Assembly: GCA_948099385.1 (NCBI GenBank)
Contig: CANUEZ040000156.1
Coordinates: 558,001-622,000, forward strand
Source: Fasciola hepatica
Taxonomy: Eukaryota; Platyhelminthes; Trematoda; Plagiorchiida; Fasciolidae
Direction of reading: 5' to 3'
DNA: 64,000 nt
The position numbers were made by a program, and so were the translations under genes. The notes below the pieces were generated by a model. The model did no database searches. It was not told the origin of the DNA and worked only from the letters and a program-made list of their open reading frames with translations. Of the stretch, positions 52,801 through 64,000 are shown in pieces. Positions within the stretch are counted from its first letter, which is position 1. The number at the start of each line of letters is the position of its first letter.

Positions 52801-53953
52801 CCCGATCGGGAATGGGGTACGCAGTTATGCGTATCTCATACACCCGATTCGGCCTGGAGGAACTGGCCTGTGCTGAGCGGCTATTTCATCAAATAACACA
52901 ATTACACCAACTTATTACAAACTAAAATCAACAACACACATCAAATACTATATGACCAAATCAAACTATTAACACGAACACGATCATGCACACTACACTG
53001 CCACTTGACGAGAAAGAACAAATCAATTGAGAATAGTTATAATAAACAAAATACCACATGTAAACCTCAATCAACACAATCAATCACATCGAGTACGCAC
53101 GAGCAGATAATTAGGCTTGCCTAAATTCCCAACACGACACCAAGCGTTCACACTCAGTTTTACTCCAACTGATCACACATCGTACGCATGTGATTTGCGA
53201 CAGCCATATGCGACATGTGCATCACGGAGCCACAGTGTACGGATGATGCGAGACATAGAAAAGCACCAGATGCACGGGAAAGCGCGCGCATGCAAGTACG
53301 GACGAAACATACTACTGACACGGGAGCATTCAGTAGATAACTATTTAGCTCGTCTCGCACACAATCATGCTCGTCGTGTGCAATCCTGCTGCAAAGGGAG
53401 GAGATGAATTGGATAACTTATTCTTCATTCGCATCCAGTTGAGTTTGGATTGCTCGGGGTTGTTGAATTGGTCTTTTGATCATTTGTGTGGGTTCGATTT
53501 AGTCAAAGTACAATGCTAGTCGGTCTTGTGTGCAACTGGTCTGGTCAACTAGGTTTTGCAGTTCGCATTTAAGATCGTACTTCTAGGGATCATTCCTATA
53601 GTACGTATCACCAGGACGTCAGTCAAACTGACCCGTCCACCCAACCGCGATGACGATCCGCATGGCCTAGTCCCGAGCGTGATCCGGGTGTGTGGCTGTC
53701 CGTCGGCCTGACCTAGCGCGTGCTTGTTGCTGGCTTGCTCGAATCAGCGGCCGTGTGAGCGTCACGCGTGCATGGTCTGATTGAACGGACTCGGCCGCCT
53801 TCTCGGTTGATCGTCCGGCCCGATCGGGAATGGGGTACGCAGTTATGCGTATCTCATACACCCGATTCGGCCTGGAGGAACTGGCCTGTGCTGAGCGGCT
53901 ATTTCATCAAATAACACAATTACACCAACTTATTACAAACTAAAATCAACAAC
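49882..53953. repeat. Dimer-like block with a recombinant unit (units 50-53)
   Basis: Units 50 and 52 share T664 and A810. Units 51 and 53 share A571 (gtcAaagt), T664 and T866 (ccTtctcgg). Unit 50 also has C560 and A571, while unit 52 has T560 and G571. Unit 53 has G294 and T321 in its left half, otherwise found together only in units 34 and 36. It therefore joins a left half of one type to a right half of another. Confidence 0.75.
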
Positions 53954-56900
53954 ACACATCAAATACTATATGACCAAATCAAACTATTAACACGAACACG
54001 ATCATGCACACTACACTGCCACTTGACGAGAAAGAACAAATCAATTGAGAATAGTTATAATAAACAAAATACCACATGTAAACCTCAATCAACACAATCA
54101 ATCACATCGAGTACGCACGAGCAGATAATTAGGCTTGCCTAAATTCCCAACACGACACCAAGCGTTCACACTCAGTTTTACTCCAACTGATCACACATCG
54201 TACGCATGTGATTTGCGACAGCCATATGCGACATGTGCATCACGGAACCACAGTGTACGGATGATGCGAGACACAGAAAAGCACCAGATGCACGGGAAAG
54301 CGCGCGCATGCAAGTACGGACGAAACATACTACTGACACGGGAGCATTCAGTAGATAACTATTTAGCTCGTCTCGCACACAATCATGCTCGTCGTGTGCA
54401 ATCCTGCTGCAAAGGGAGGAGATAAATTGGATAACTTATTCTTCATTCGCATCCAGTTGAGTTTGGATTGCTCGGGGTTGTTGAATTGGTCTTTTGATCA
54501 TTTGTGTGGGTTTGATTTAGTCAGAGTACAATGCTAGTCGGTCTTGTGTGCAACTGGTCTGGTCAACTAGGTTTTGCAGTTCGCATTTAAGATCGTACTT
54601 CTAGGGATCATTCCTACAGTACGTATCACCAGGACGTCAGTCAAACTGACCCGTCCACCCAACCGCGATGACGATCCGCATGGCCTAGTCCCGAGCGTGA
54701 TCCGGGTGTGTGGCTGTCCGTCGGCCTGACCTAGCGCGTGCTTGTTGCTGGCTTGCTCGAATCAGCGGCCGTGTGAGCGTCACGCGTGCATGGTCTGATT
54801 GAACGGACTCGGCCGCCTCCTCGGTTGATCGTCCGGCCCGATCGGGAATGGGGTACGCAGTTATGCGTATCTCATACACCCGATTCGGCCTGGAGGAACT
54901 GGCCTGTGCTGAGCGGCTATTTCATCAAATAACACAATTACACCAACTTATTACAAACTAAAATCAACAACACACATCAAATACTATATGACCAAATCAA
55001 ACTATTAACACGAACACGATCATGCACACTACACTGCCACTTGACGAGAAAGAACAAATCAATTGAGAATAGTTATAATAAACAAAATACCACATGTAAA
55101 CCTCAATCAACACAATCAATCACGTCGAGTACGCACGAGCAGATAATTAGGCTTGCCTAAATTCCCAACACGACACCAAGCGTTCACACTCAGTTTTACT
55201 CCAACTGATCACACATCGTACGCATGTGATTTGCGACAGCCATATGCGACATGTGCATCACGGAACCACAGTGTACGGATGATGCGAGACACAGAAAAGC
55301 ACCAGATGCACGGGAAAGCGCGCGCATGCAAGTACGGACGAAACATACTACTGACACGGGAGCATTCAGTAGATAACTATTTAGCTCGTCTCGCACACAA
55401 TCATGCTCGTCGTGTGCAATCCTGCTGCAAAGGGAGGAGATGAATTGGATAACTTATTCTTCATTCGCATCCAGTTGAGTTTGGATTGCTCGGGGTTGTT
55501 GAATTGGTCTTTTGATCATTTGTGTGGGTTTGATTTAGTCAGAGTACAATGCTAGTCGGTCTTGTGTGCAACTGGTCTGGTCAACTAGGTTTTGCAGTTC
55601 GCATTTAAGATCGTACTTCTAGGGATCATTCCTATAGTACGTATCACCAGGACGTCAGTCAAACTGACCCGTCCACCCAACCGCGATGACGATCCGCATG
55701 GCCTAGTCCCGAGCGTGATCCGGGTGTGTGGCTGTCCGTCGGCCTGACCTAGCGCGTGCTTGTTGCTGGCTTGCTCGAATCAGCGGCCGTGTGAGCGTCA
55801 CGCGTGCATGGTCTGATTGAACGGACTCGGCCGCCTCCTCGGTTGATCGTCCGGCCCGATCGGGAATGGGGTACGCAGTTATGCGTATCTCATACACCCG
55901 ATTCGGCCTGGAGGAACTGGCCTGTGCTGAGCGGCTATTTCATCAAATAACACAATTACACCAACTTATTACAAACTAAAATCAACAACACACATCAAAT
56001 ACTATATGACCAAATCAAACTATTAACACGAACACGATCATGCACACTACACTGCCACTTGACGAGAAAGAACAAATCAATTGAGAATAGTTATAATAAA
56101 CAAAATACCACATGTAAACCTCAATCAACACAATCAATCACATCGAGTACGCACGAGCAGATAATTAGGCTTGCCTAAATTCCCAACACGACACCAAGCG
56201 TTCACACTCAGTTTTACTCCAACTGATCACACATCGTACGCATGTGATTTGCGACAGCCATATGCGACATGTGCATCACGGAACCACAGTGTACGGATGA
56301 TGCGAGACACAGAAAAGCACCAGATGCACGGGAAAGCGCGCGCATGCAAGTACGGACGAAACATACTACTGACACGGGAGCATTCAGTAGATAACTATTT
56401 AGCTCGTCTCGCACACAATCATGCTCGTCGTGTGCAATCCTGCTGCAAAGGGAGGAGATGAATTGGATAACTTATTCTTCATTCGCATCCAGTTGAGTTT
56501 GGATTGCTCGGGGTTGTTGAATTGGTCTTTTGATCATTTGTGTGGGTTTGATTTAGTCAGAGTACAATGCTAGTCGGTCTTGTGTGCAACTGGTCTGGTC
56601 AACTAGGTTTTGCAGTTCGCATTTAAGATCGTACTTCTAGGGATCATTCCTATAGTACGTATCACCAGGACGTCAGTCAAACTGACCCGTCCACCCAACC
56701 GCGATGACGATCCGCATGGCCTAGTCCCGAGCGTGATCCGGGTGTGTGGCTGTCCGTCGGCCTGACCTAGCGCGTGCTTGTTGCTGGCTTGCTCGAATCA
56801 GCGGCCGTGTGAGCGTCACGCGTGCATGGTCTGATTGAACGGACTCGGCCGCCTCCTCGGTTGATCGTCCGGCCCGATCGGGAATGGGGTACGCAGTTAT

Positions 56901-59043
56901 GCGTATCTCATACACCCGATTCGGCCTGGAGGAACTGGCCTGTGCTGAGCGGCTATTTCATCAAATAACACAATTACACCAACTTATTACAAACTAAAAT
57001 CAACAACACACATCAAATACTATATGACCAAATCAAACTATTAACACGAACACGATCATGCACACTACACTGCCACTTGACGAGAAAGAACAAATCAATT
57101 GAGAATAGTTATAATAAACAAAATACCACATGTAAACCTCAATCAACACAATCAATCACATCGAGTACGCACGAGCAGATAATTAGGCTTGCCTAAATTC
57201 CCAACACGACACCAAGCGTTCACACTCAGTTTTACTCCAACTGATCACACATCGTACGCATGTGATTTGCGACAGCCATATGCGACATGTGCATCACGGA
57301 ACCACAGTGTACGGATGATGCGAGACACAGAAAAGCACCAGATGCACGGGAAAGCGCGCGCATGCAAGTACGGACGAAACATACTACTGACACGGGAGCA
57401 TTCAGTAGATAACTATTTAGCTCGTCTCGCACACAATCATGCTCGTCGTGTGCAATCCTGCTGCAAAGGGAGGAGATGAATTGGATAACTTATTCTTCAT
57501 TCGCATCCAGTTGAGTTTGGATTGCTCGGGGTTGTTGAATTGGTCTTTTGATCATTTGTGTGGGTTTGATTTAGTCAGAGTACAATGCTAGTCGGTCTTG
57601 TGTGCAACTGGTCTGGTCAACTAGGTTTTGCAGTTCGCATTTAAGATCGTACTTCTAGGGATCATTCCTATAGTACGTATCACCAGGACGTCAGTCAAAC
57701 TGACCCGTCCACCCAACCGCGATGACGATCCGCATGGCCTAGTCCCGAGCGTGATCCGGGTGTGTGGCTGTCCGTCGGCCTGACCTAGCGCGTGCTTGTT
57801 GCTGGCTTGCTCGAATCAGCGGCCGTGTGAGCGTCACGCGTGCATGGTCTGATTGAACGGACTCGGCCGCCTCCTCGGTTGATCGTCCGGCCCGATCGGG
57901 AATGGGGTACGCAGTTATGCGTATCTCATACACCCGATTCGGCCTGGAGGAACTGGCCTGTGCTGAGCGGCTATTTCATCAAATAACACAATTACACCAA
58001 CTTATTACAAACTAAAATCAACAACACACATCAAATACTATATGACCAAATCAAACTATTAACACGAACACGATCATGCACACTACACTGCCACTTGACG
58101 AGAAAGAACAAATCAATTGAGAATAGTTATAATAAACAAAATACCACATGTAAACCTCAATCAACACAATCAATCACATCGAGTACGCACGAGCAGATAA
58201 TTAGGCTTGCCTAAATTCCCAACACGACACCAAGCGTTCACACTCAGTTTTACTCCAACTGATCACACATCGTACGCATGTGATTTGCGACAGCCATATG
58301 CGACATGTGCATCACGGAACCACAGTGTACGGATGATGCGAGACACAGAAAAGCACCAGATGCACGGGAAAGCGCGCGCATGCAAGTACGGACGAAACAT
58401 ACTACTGACACGGGAGCATTCAGTAGATAACTATTTAGCTCGTCTCGCACACAATCATGCTCGTCGTGTGCAATCCTGCTGCAAAGGGAGGAGATGAATT
58501 GGATAACTTATTCTTCATTCGCATCCAGTTGAGTTTGGATTGCTCGGGGTTGTTGAATTGGTCTTTTGATCATTTGTGTGGGTTTGATTTAGTCAGAGTA
58601 CAATGCTAGTCGGTCTTGTGTGCAACTGGTCTGGTCAACTAGGTTTTGCAGTTCGCATTTAAGATCGTACTTCTAGGGATCATTCCTATAGTACGTATCA
58701 CCAGGACGTCAGTCAAACTGACCCGTCCACCCAACCGCGATGACGATCCGCATGGCCTAGTCCCGAGCGTGATCCGGGTGTGTGGCTGTCCGTCGGCCTG
58801 ACCTAGCGCGTGCTTGTTGCTGGCTTGCTCGAATCAGCGGCCGTGTGAGCGTCACGCGTGCATGGTCTGATTGAACGGACTCGGCCGCCTCCTCGGTTGA
58901 TCGTCCGGCCCGATCGGGAATGGGGTACGCAGTTATGCGTATCTCATACACCCGATTCGGCCTGGAGGAACTGGCCTGTGCTGAGCGGCTATTTCATCAA
59001 ATAACACAATTACACCAACTTATTACAAACTAAAATCAACAAC
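53954..59043. repeat. Nearly uniform block (units 54-58)
   Basis: Units 55-58 share A294, T560, G623 and T664. Unit 55 adds a private G153 (cacGtcg). Unit 54 lacks T664 and has a private A471 (gatAaatt). This is one of the least variable stretches of the window. Confidence 0.8.
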
Positions 59044-62000
59044 ACACATCAAATACTATATGACCAAATCAAACTATTAACACGAACACGATCATGCACA
59101 CTACACTGCCACTTGACGAGAAAGAACAAATCAATTGAGAATAGTTATAATAAACAAAATACCACATGTAAACCTCAATCAACACAATCAATCACATCGA
59201 GTACGCACGAGCAGATAATTAGGCTTGCCTAAATTCCCAACACGACACCAAGCGTTCACACTCAGTTTTACTCCAACTGATCACACATCGTACGCATGTG
59301 ATTTGCGACAGCCATATGCGACATGTGCATCACGGAACCACAGTGTACGGATGATGCGAGACACAGAAAAGCACCAGATGCACGGGAAAGCGCGCGCATG
59401 CAAGTACGGACGAAACATACTACTGACACGGGAGCATTCAGTAGATAACTATTTAGCTCGTCTCGCACACAATCATGCTCGTCGTGTGCAATCCTGCTGC
59501 AAAGGGAGGAGATGAATTGGATAACTTATTCTTCATTCGCATCCAGTTGAGTTTGGATTGCTCGGGGTTGTTGAATTGGTCTTTTGATCATTTGTGTGGG
59601 TTTGATTTAGTCAAAGTACAATGCTAGTCGGTCTTGTGTGCAACTGGTCTGGTCAACTAGGTTTTGCAGTTCGCATTTAAGATCGTACTTCTAGGGATCA
59701 TTCCTACAGTACGTATCACCAGGACGTCAGTCAAACTGACCCGTCCACCCAACCGCGATGACGATCCGCATGGCCTGGTCCCGAGCGTGATCCGGGTGTG
59801 TGGCTGTCCGTCGGCCTGACCTAGCGCGTGCTTGTTGCTGGCTTGCTCGAATAAGCGGCCGTGTGAGCGTCACGCGTGCATGGTCTGATTGAACGGACTC
59901 GGCCGCCTCCTCGGTTGATCGTCCGGCCCGATCGGGAATGGGGTACGCAGTTATGCGTATCTCATACACCCGATTCGGCCTGGAGGAACTGGCCTGTGCT
60001 GAGCGGCTATTTCATCAAATAACACAATTACACCAACTTATTACAAACTAAAATCAACAACACACATCAAATACTATATGACCAAATCAAACTATTAACA
60101 CGAACACGATCATGCACACTACACTGCCACTTGACGAGAAAGAACAAATCAATTGAGAATAGTTATAATAAACAAAATACCACATGTAAACCTCAATCAA
60201 CACAATCAATCACATCGAGTACGCACGAGCAGATAATTAGGCTTGCCTAAATTCCCAACACGACACCAAGCGTTCACACTCAGTTTTACTCCAACTGATC
60301 ACACATCGTACGCATGTGATTTGCGACAGCCATATGCGACATGTGCATCACGGAACCACAGTGTACGGATGATGCGAGACACAGAAAAGCACCAGATGCA
60401 CGGGAAAGCGCGCGCATGCAAGTACGGACGAAACATACTACTGACACGGGAGCATTCAGTAGATAACTATTTAGCTCGTCTCGCACACAATCATGCTCGT
60501 CGTGTGAAATCCTGCTGCAAAGGGAGGAGATGAATTGGATAACTTATTCTTCATTCGCATCCAGTTGAGTTTGGATTGCTCGGGGTTGTTGAATTGGTCT
60601 TTTGATCATTTGTGTGGGTTCGATTTAGTCAGAGTACAATGCTAGTCGGTCTTGTGTGCAACTGGTCTGGTCAACTAGGTTTTGCAGTTCGCATTTAAGA
60701 TCGTACTTCTAGGGATCATTCCTACAGTACGTATCACCAGGACGTCAGTCAAACTGACCCGTCCACCCAACCGCGATGACGATCCGCATGGCCTGGTCCC
60801 GAGCGTGATCCGGGTGTGTGGCTGTCCGTCGGCCTGACCTAGCGCGTGCTTGTTGCTGGCTTGCTCGAATAAGCGGCCGTGTGAGCGTCACGCGTGCATG
60901 GTCTGATTGAACGGACTCGGCCGCCTCCTCGGTTGATCGTCCGGCCCGATCGGGAATGGGGTACGCAGTTATGCGTATCTCATACACCCGATTCGGCCTG
61001 GAGGAACTGGCCTGTGCTGAGCGGCTATTTCATCAAATAACACAATTACACCAACTTATTACAAACTAAAATCAACAACACACATCAAATACTATATGAC
61101 CAAATCAAACTATTAACACGAACACGATCATGCACACTACACTGCCACTTGACGAGAAAGAACAAATCAATTGAGAATAGTTATAATAAACAAAATACCA
61201 CATGTAAACCTCAATCAACACAATCAATCACATCGAGTACGCACGAGCAGATAATTAGGCTTGCCTAAATTCCCAACACGACACCAAGCGTTCACACTCA
61301 GTTTTACTCCAACTGATCACACATCGTACGCATGTGATTTGCGACAGCCATATGCGACATGTGCATCACGGAACCACAGTGTACGGATGATGCGAGACAC
61401 AGAAAAGCACCAGATGCACGGGAAAGCGCGCGCATGCAAGTACGGACGAAACATACTACTGACACGGGAGCATTCAGTAGATAACTATTTAGCTCGTCTC
61501 GCACACAATCATGCTCGTCGTGTGAAATCCTGCTGCAAAGGGAGGAGATGAATTGGATAACTTATTCTTCATTCGCATCCAGTTGAGTTTGGATTGCTCG
61601 GGGTTGTTGAATTGGTCTTTTGATCATTTGTGTGGGTTCGATTTAGTCAGAGTACAATGCTAGTCGGTCTTGTGTGCAACTGGTCTGGTCAACTAGGTTT
61701 TGCAGTTCGCATTTAAGATCGTACTTCTAGGGATCATTCCTACAGTACGTATCACCAGGACGTCAGTCAAACTGACCCGTCCACCCAACCGCGATGACGA
61801 TCCGCATGGCCTAGTCCCGAGCGTGATCCGGGTGTGTGGCTGTCCGTCGGCCTGACCTAGCGCGTGCTTGTTGCTGGCTTGCTCGAATAAGCGGCCGTGT
61901 GAGCGTCACGCGTGCATGGTCTGATTGAACGGACTCGGCCGCCTCCTCGGTTGATCGTCCGGCCCGATCGGGAATGGGGTACGCAGTTATGCGTATCTCA

Positions 62001-64000
62001 TACACCCGATTCGGCCTGGAGGAACTGGCCTGTGCTGAGCGGCTATTTCATCAAATAACACAATTACACCAACTTATTACAAACTAAAATCAACAACACA
62101 CATCAAATACTATATGACCAAATCAAACTATTAACACGAACACGATCATGCACACTACACTGCCACTTGACGAGAAAGAACAAATCAATTGAGAATAGTT
62201 ATAATAAACAAAATACCACATGTAAACCTCAATCAACACAATCAATCACATCGAGTACGCACGAGCAGATAATTAGGCTTGCCTAAATTCCCAACACGAC
62301 ACCAAGCGTTCACACTCAGTTTTACTCCAACTGATCACACATCGTACGCATGTGATTTGCGACAGCCATATGCGACATGTGCATCACGGAACCACAGTGT
62401 ACGGATGATGCGAGACACAGAAAAGCACCAGATGCACGGGAAAGCGCGCGCATGCAAGTACGGACGAAACATACTACTGACACGGGAGCATTCAGTAGAT
62501 AACTATTTAGCTCGTCTCGCACACAATCATGCTCGTCGTGTGCAATCCTGCTGCAAAGGGAGGAGATGAATTGGATAACTTATTCTTCATTCGCATCCAG
62601 TTGAGTTTGGATTGCTCGGGGTTGTTGAATTGGTCTTTTGATCATTTGTGTGGGTTTGATTTAGTCAGAGTACAATGCTAGTCGGTCTTGTGTGCAACTG
62701 GTCTGGTCAACTAGGTTTTGCAGTTCGCATTTAAGATCGTACTTCTAGGGATCATTCCTACAGTACGTATCACCAGGACGTCGGTCAAACTGACCCGTCC
62801 ACCCAACCGCGATGACGATCCGCATGGCCTAGTCCCGAGCGTGATCCGGGTGTGTGGCTGTCCGTCGGCCTGACCTAGCGCGTGCTTGTTGCTGGCTTGC
62901 TCGAATCAGCGGCCGTGTGAGCGTCACGCGTGCATGGTCTGATTGAACGGACTCGGCCGCCTCCTCGGTTGATCGTCCGGCCCGATCGGGAATGGGGTAC
63001 GCAGTTATGCGTATCTCATACACCCGATTCGGCCTGGAGGAACTGGCCTGTGCTGAGCGGCTATTTCATCAAATAACACAATTACACCAACTTATTACAA
63101 ACTAAAATCAACAACACACATCAAATACTATATGACCAAATCAAACTATTAACACGAACACGATCATGCACACTACACTGCCACTTGACGAGAAAGAACA
63201 AATCAATTGAGAATAGTTATAATAAACAAAATACCACATGTAAACCTCAATCAACACAATCAATCACATCGAGTACGCACGAGCAGATAATTAGGCTTGC
63301 CTAAATTCCCAACACGACACCAAGCGTTCACACTCAGTTTTACTCCAACTGATCACACATCGTACGCATGTGATTTGCGACAGCCATATGCGACATGTGC
63401 ATCACGGAACCACAGTGTACGGATGATGCGAGACACAGAAAAGCACCAGATGCACGGGAAAGCGCGCGCATGCAAGTACGGACGAAACATACTACTGACA
63501 CGGGAGCATTCAGTAGATAACTATTTAGCTCGTCTCGCACACAATCATGCTCGTCGTGTGCAATCCTGCTGCAAAGGGAGGAGATGAATTGGATAACTTA
63601 TTCTTCATTCGCATCCAGTTGAGTTTGGATTGCTCGGGGTTGTTGAATTGGTCTTTTGATCATTTGTGTGGGTTTGATTTAGTCAAAGTACAATGCTAGT
63701 CGGTCTTGTGTGCAACTGGTCTGGTCAACTAGGTTTTGCAGTTCGCATTTAAGATCGTACTTCTAGGGATCATTCCTACAGTACGTATCACCAGGACGTC
63801 AGTCAAACTGACCCGTCCACCCAACCGCGATGACGATCCGCATGGCCTGGTCCCGAGCGTGATCCGGGTGTGTGGCTGTCCGTCGGCCTGACCTAGCGCG
63901 TGCTTGTTGCTGGCTTGCTCGAATAAGCGGCCGTGTGAGCGTCACGCGTGCATGGTCTGATTGAACGGACTCGGCCGCCTCCTCGGTTGATCGTCCGGCC
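59044..64000. repeat. Right-end block, units 59-62 and partial unit 63
   Basis: Unit 59 has T560, A571, G734 and A810, and the partial unit 63 has the same four bases. That suggests a four-unit period continuing beyond the window. Units 60 and 61 share a private A446 (gtgtgAaat) with C560 and A810, so they look like a one-unit duplication; unit 60 has G734 and unit 61 does not. Unit 62 has a private G686 (gtcGgtc). The window ends at unit position 885. Confidence 0.8.

Larger units (their letters stand above)
1..64000. repeat. Tandem satellite array, 1,018-bp unit, about 62.9 copies
   Basis: The same sequence recurs at exactly 1,018-base spacing across the whole window. For example, the motif gcttgcctaaattccc lies at about 180, 1198, 2216 and so on to the end. 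All units are in the same orientation. By eye I find about 33 variable sites in the unit, and most units differ from consensus at only a few bases, so identity is around 99% or higher. The only length change is in unit 31. Neither array edge is in the window, so the true copy number is larger. Copy number, homogeneity and higher-order structure fit a eukaryotic satellite or macrosatellite maintained by unequal exchange and gene conversion. Nothing in it identifies a known satellite family to me. A centromeric, heterochromatic or sex-chromosome role is inference only. Confidence 0.98.

Noticed and set aside
1..64000. CRISPR array or bacterial tandem duplication
   Set aside because: There are no short repeats separated by unique spacers; the whole 1,018-bp unit repeats. 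More than 60 copies with nested higher-order structure has no bacterial parallel that I know.

Overview
The whole window is the inside of one head-to-tail tandem array. A single 1,018-bp unit repeats from the first base to the last: 62 complete units plus 885 bp of a 63rd. There is no unique flanking DNA, and no insertion, inversion or mobile element inside it. With the window start as unit start, unit k begins at 1+1018(k-1) for k up to 31 and at 1018(k-1) from k=32. The one-base shift comes from the only length change seen, in unit 31 (1,017 bp). I found no convincing protein gene and no recognisable rRNA, tRNA, snRNA or spliced-leader gene.

Organism: many near-identical 1-kb units with nested higher-order duplications are typical of eukaryotic satellite DNA (centromeric, heterochromatic or sex-chromosome macrosatellite) and not of bacterial, phage or plasmid DNA. 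CpG is abundant in the GC-rich third of the unit (about 30 CpG in about 265 bp), which argues against a heavily CpG-methylated genome such as a vertebrate. I cannot name the species.

Layout of one unit, in unit-1 coordinates. Positions 964-1018 running into 1-190 of the next unit are A/C-rich and G-poor, with a 73-base run lacking G on the + strand. Positions 176-189 hold an inverted TTAGGC pair. Positions 190-470 are mixed sequence with short overlapping open frames on both strands and a 13-bp alternating purine-pyrimidine run. Positions 471-660 are G/T-rich. Positions 560-697 carry about 40% of all variable sites. Positions 638-703 hold two adjacent predicted hairpins. Positions 698-960 are GC- and CpG-rich, with a 10-bp palindrome and a third hairpin at 898-919.

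Layout of the array: single-base variants reveal nested higher-order structure. Units 2-6 and 7-11 are two copies of a five-unit block. Units 13-22 are an interleaved mosaic. Units 34-35 and 36-37 are dimers, 39-40 a monomer duplication, and 42-44 and 45-47 trimers. Units 50-53 are dimers that include a recombinant unit, and unit 59 matches unit 63. Units 41-48 and 54-58 are nearly uniform while units 1-38 are more diverse. This is the signature of repeated unequal exchange and gene conversion.

The most interesting signals are variable sites that fall almost only in unpaired or wobble-tolerant positions of the predicted hairpins, and a minus-strand frame (225-425) whose five variable sites are all third-codon-position and silent. 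Both are small-number observations made by eye.
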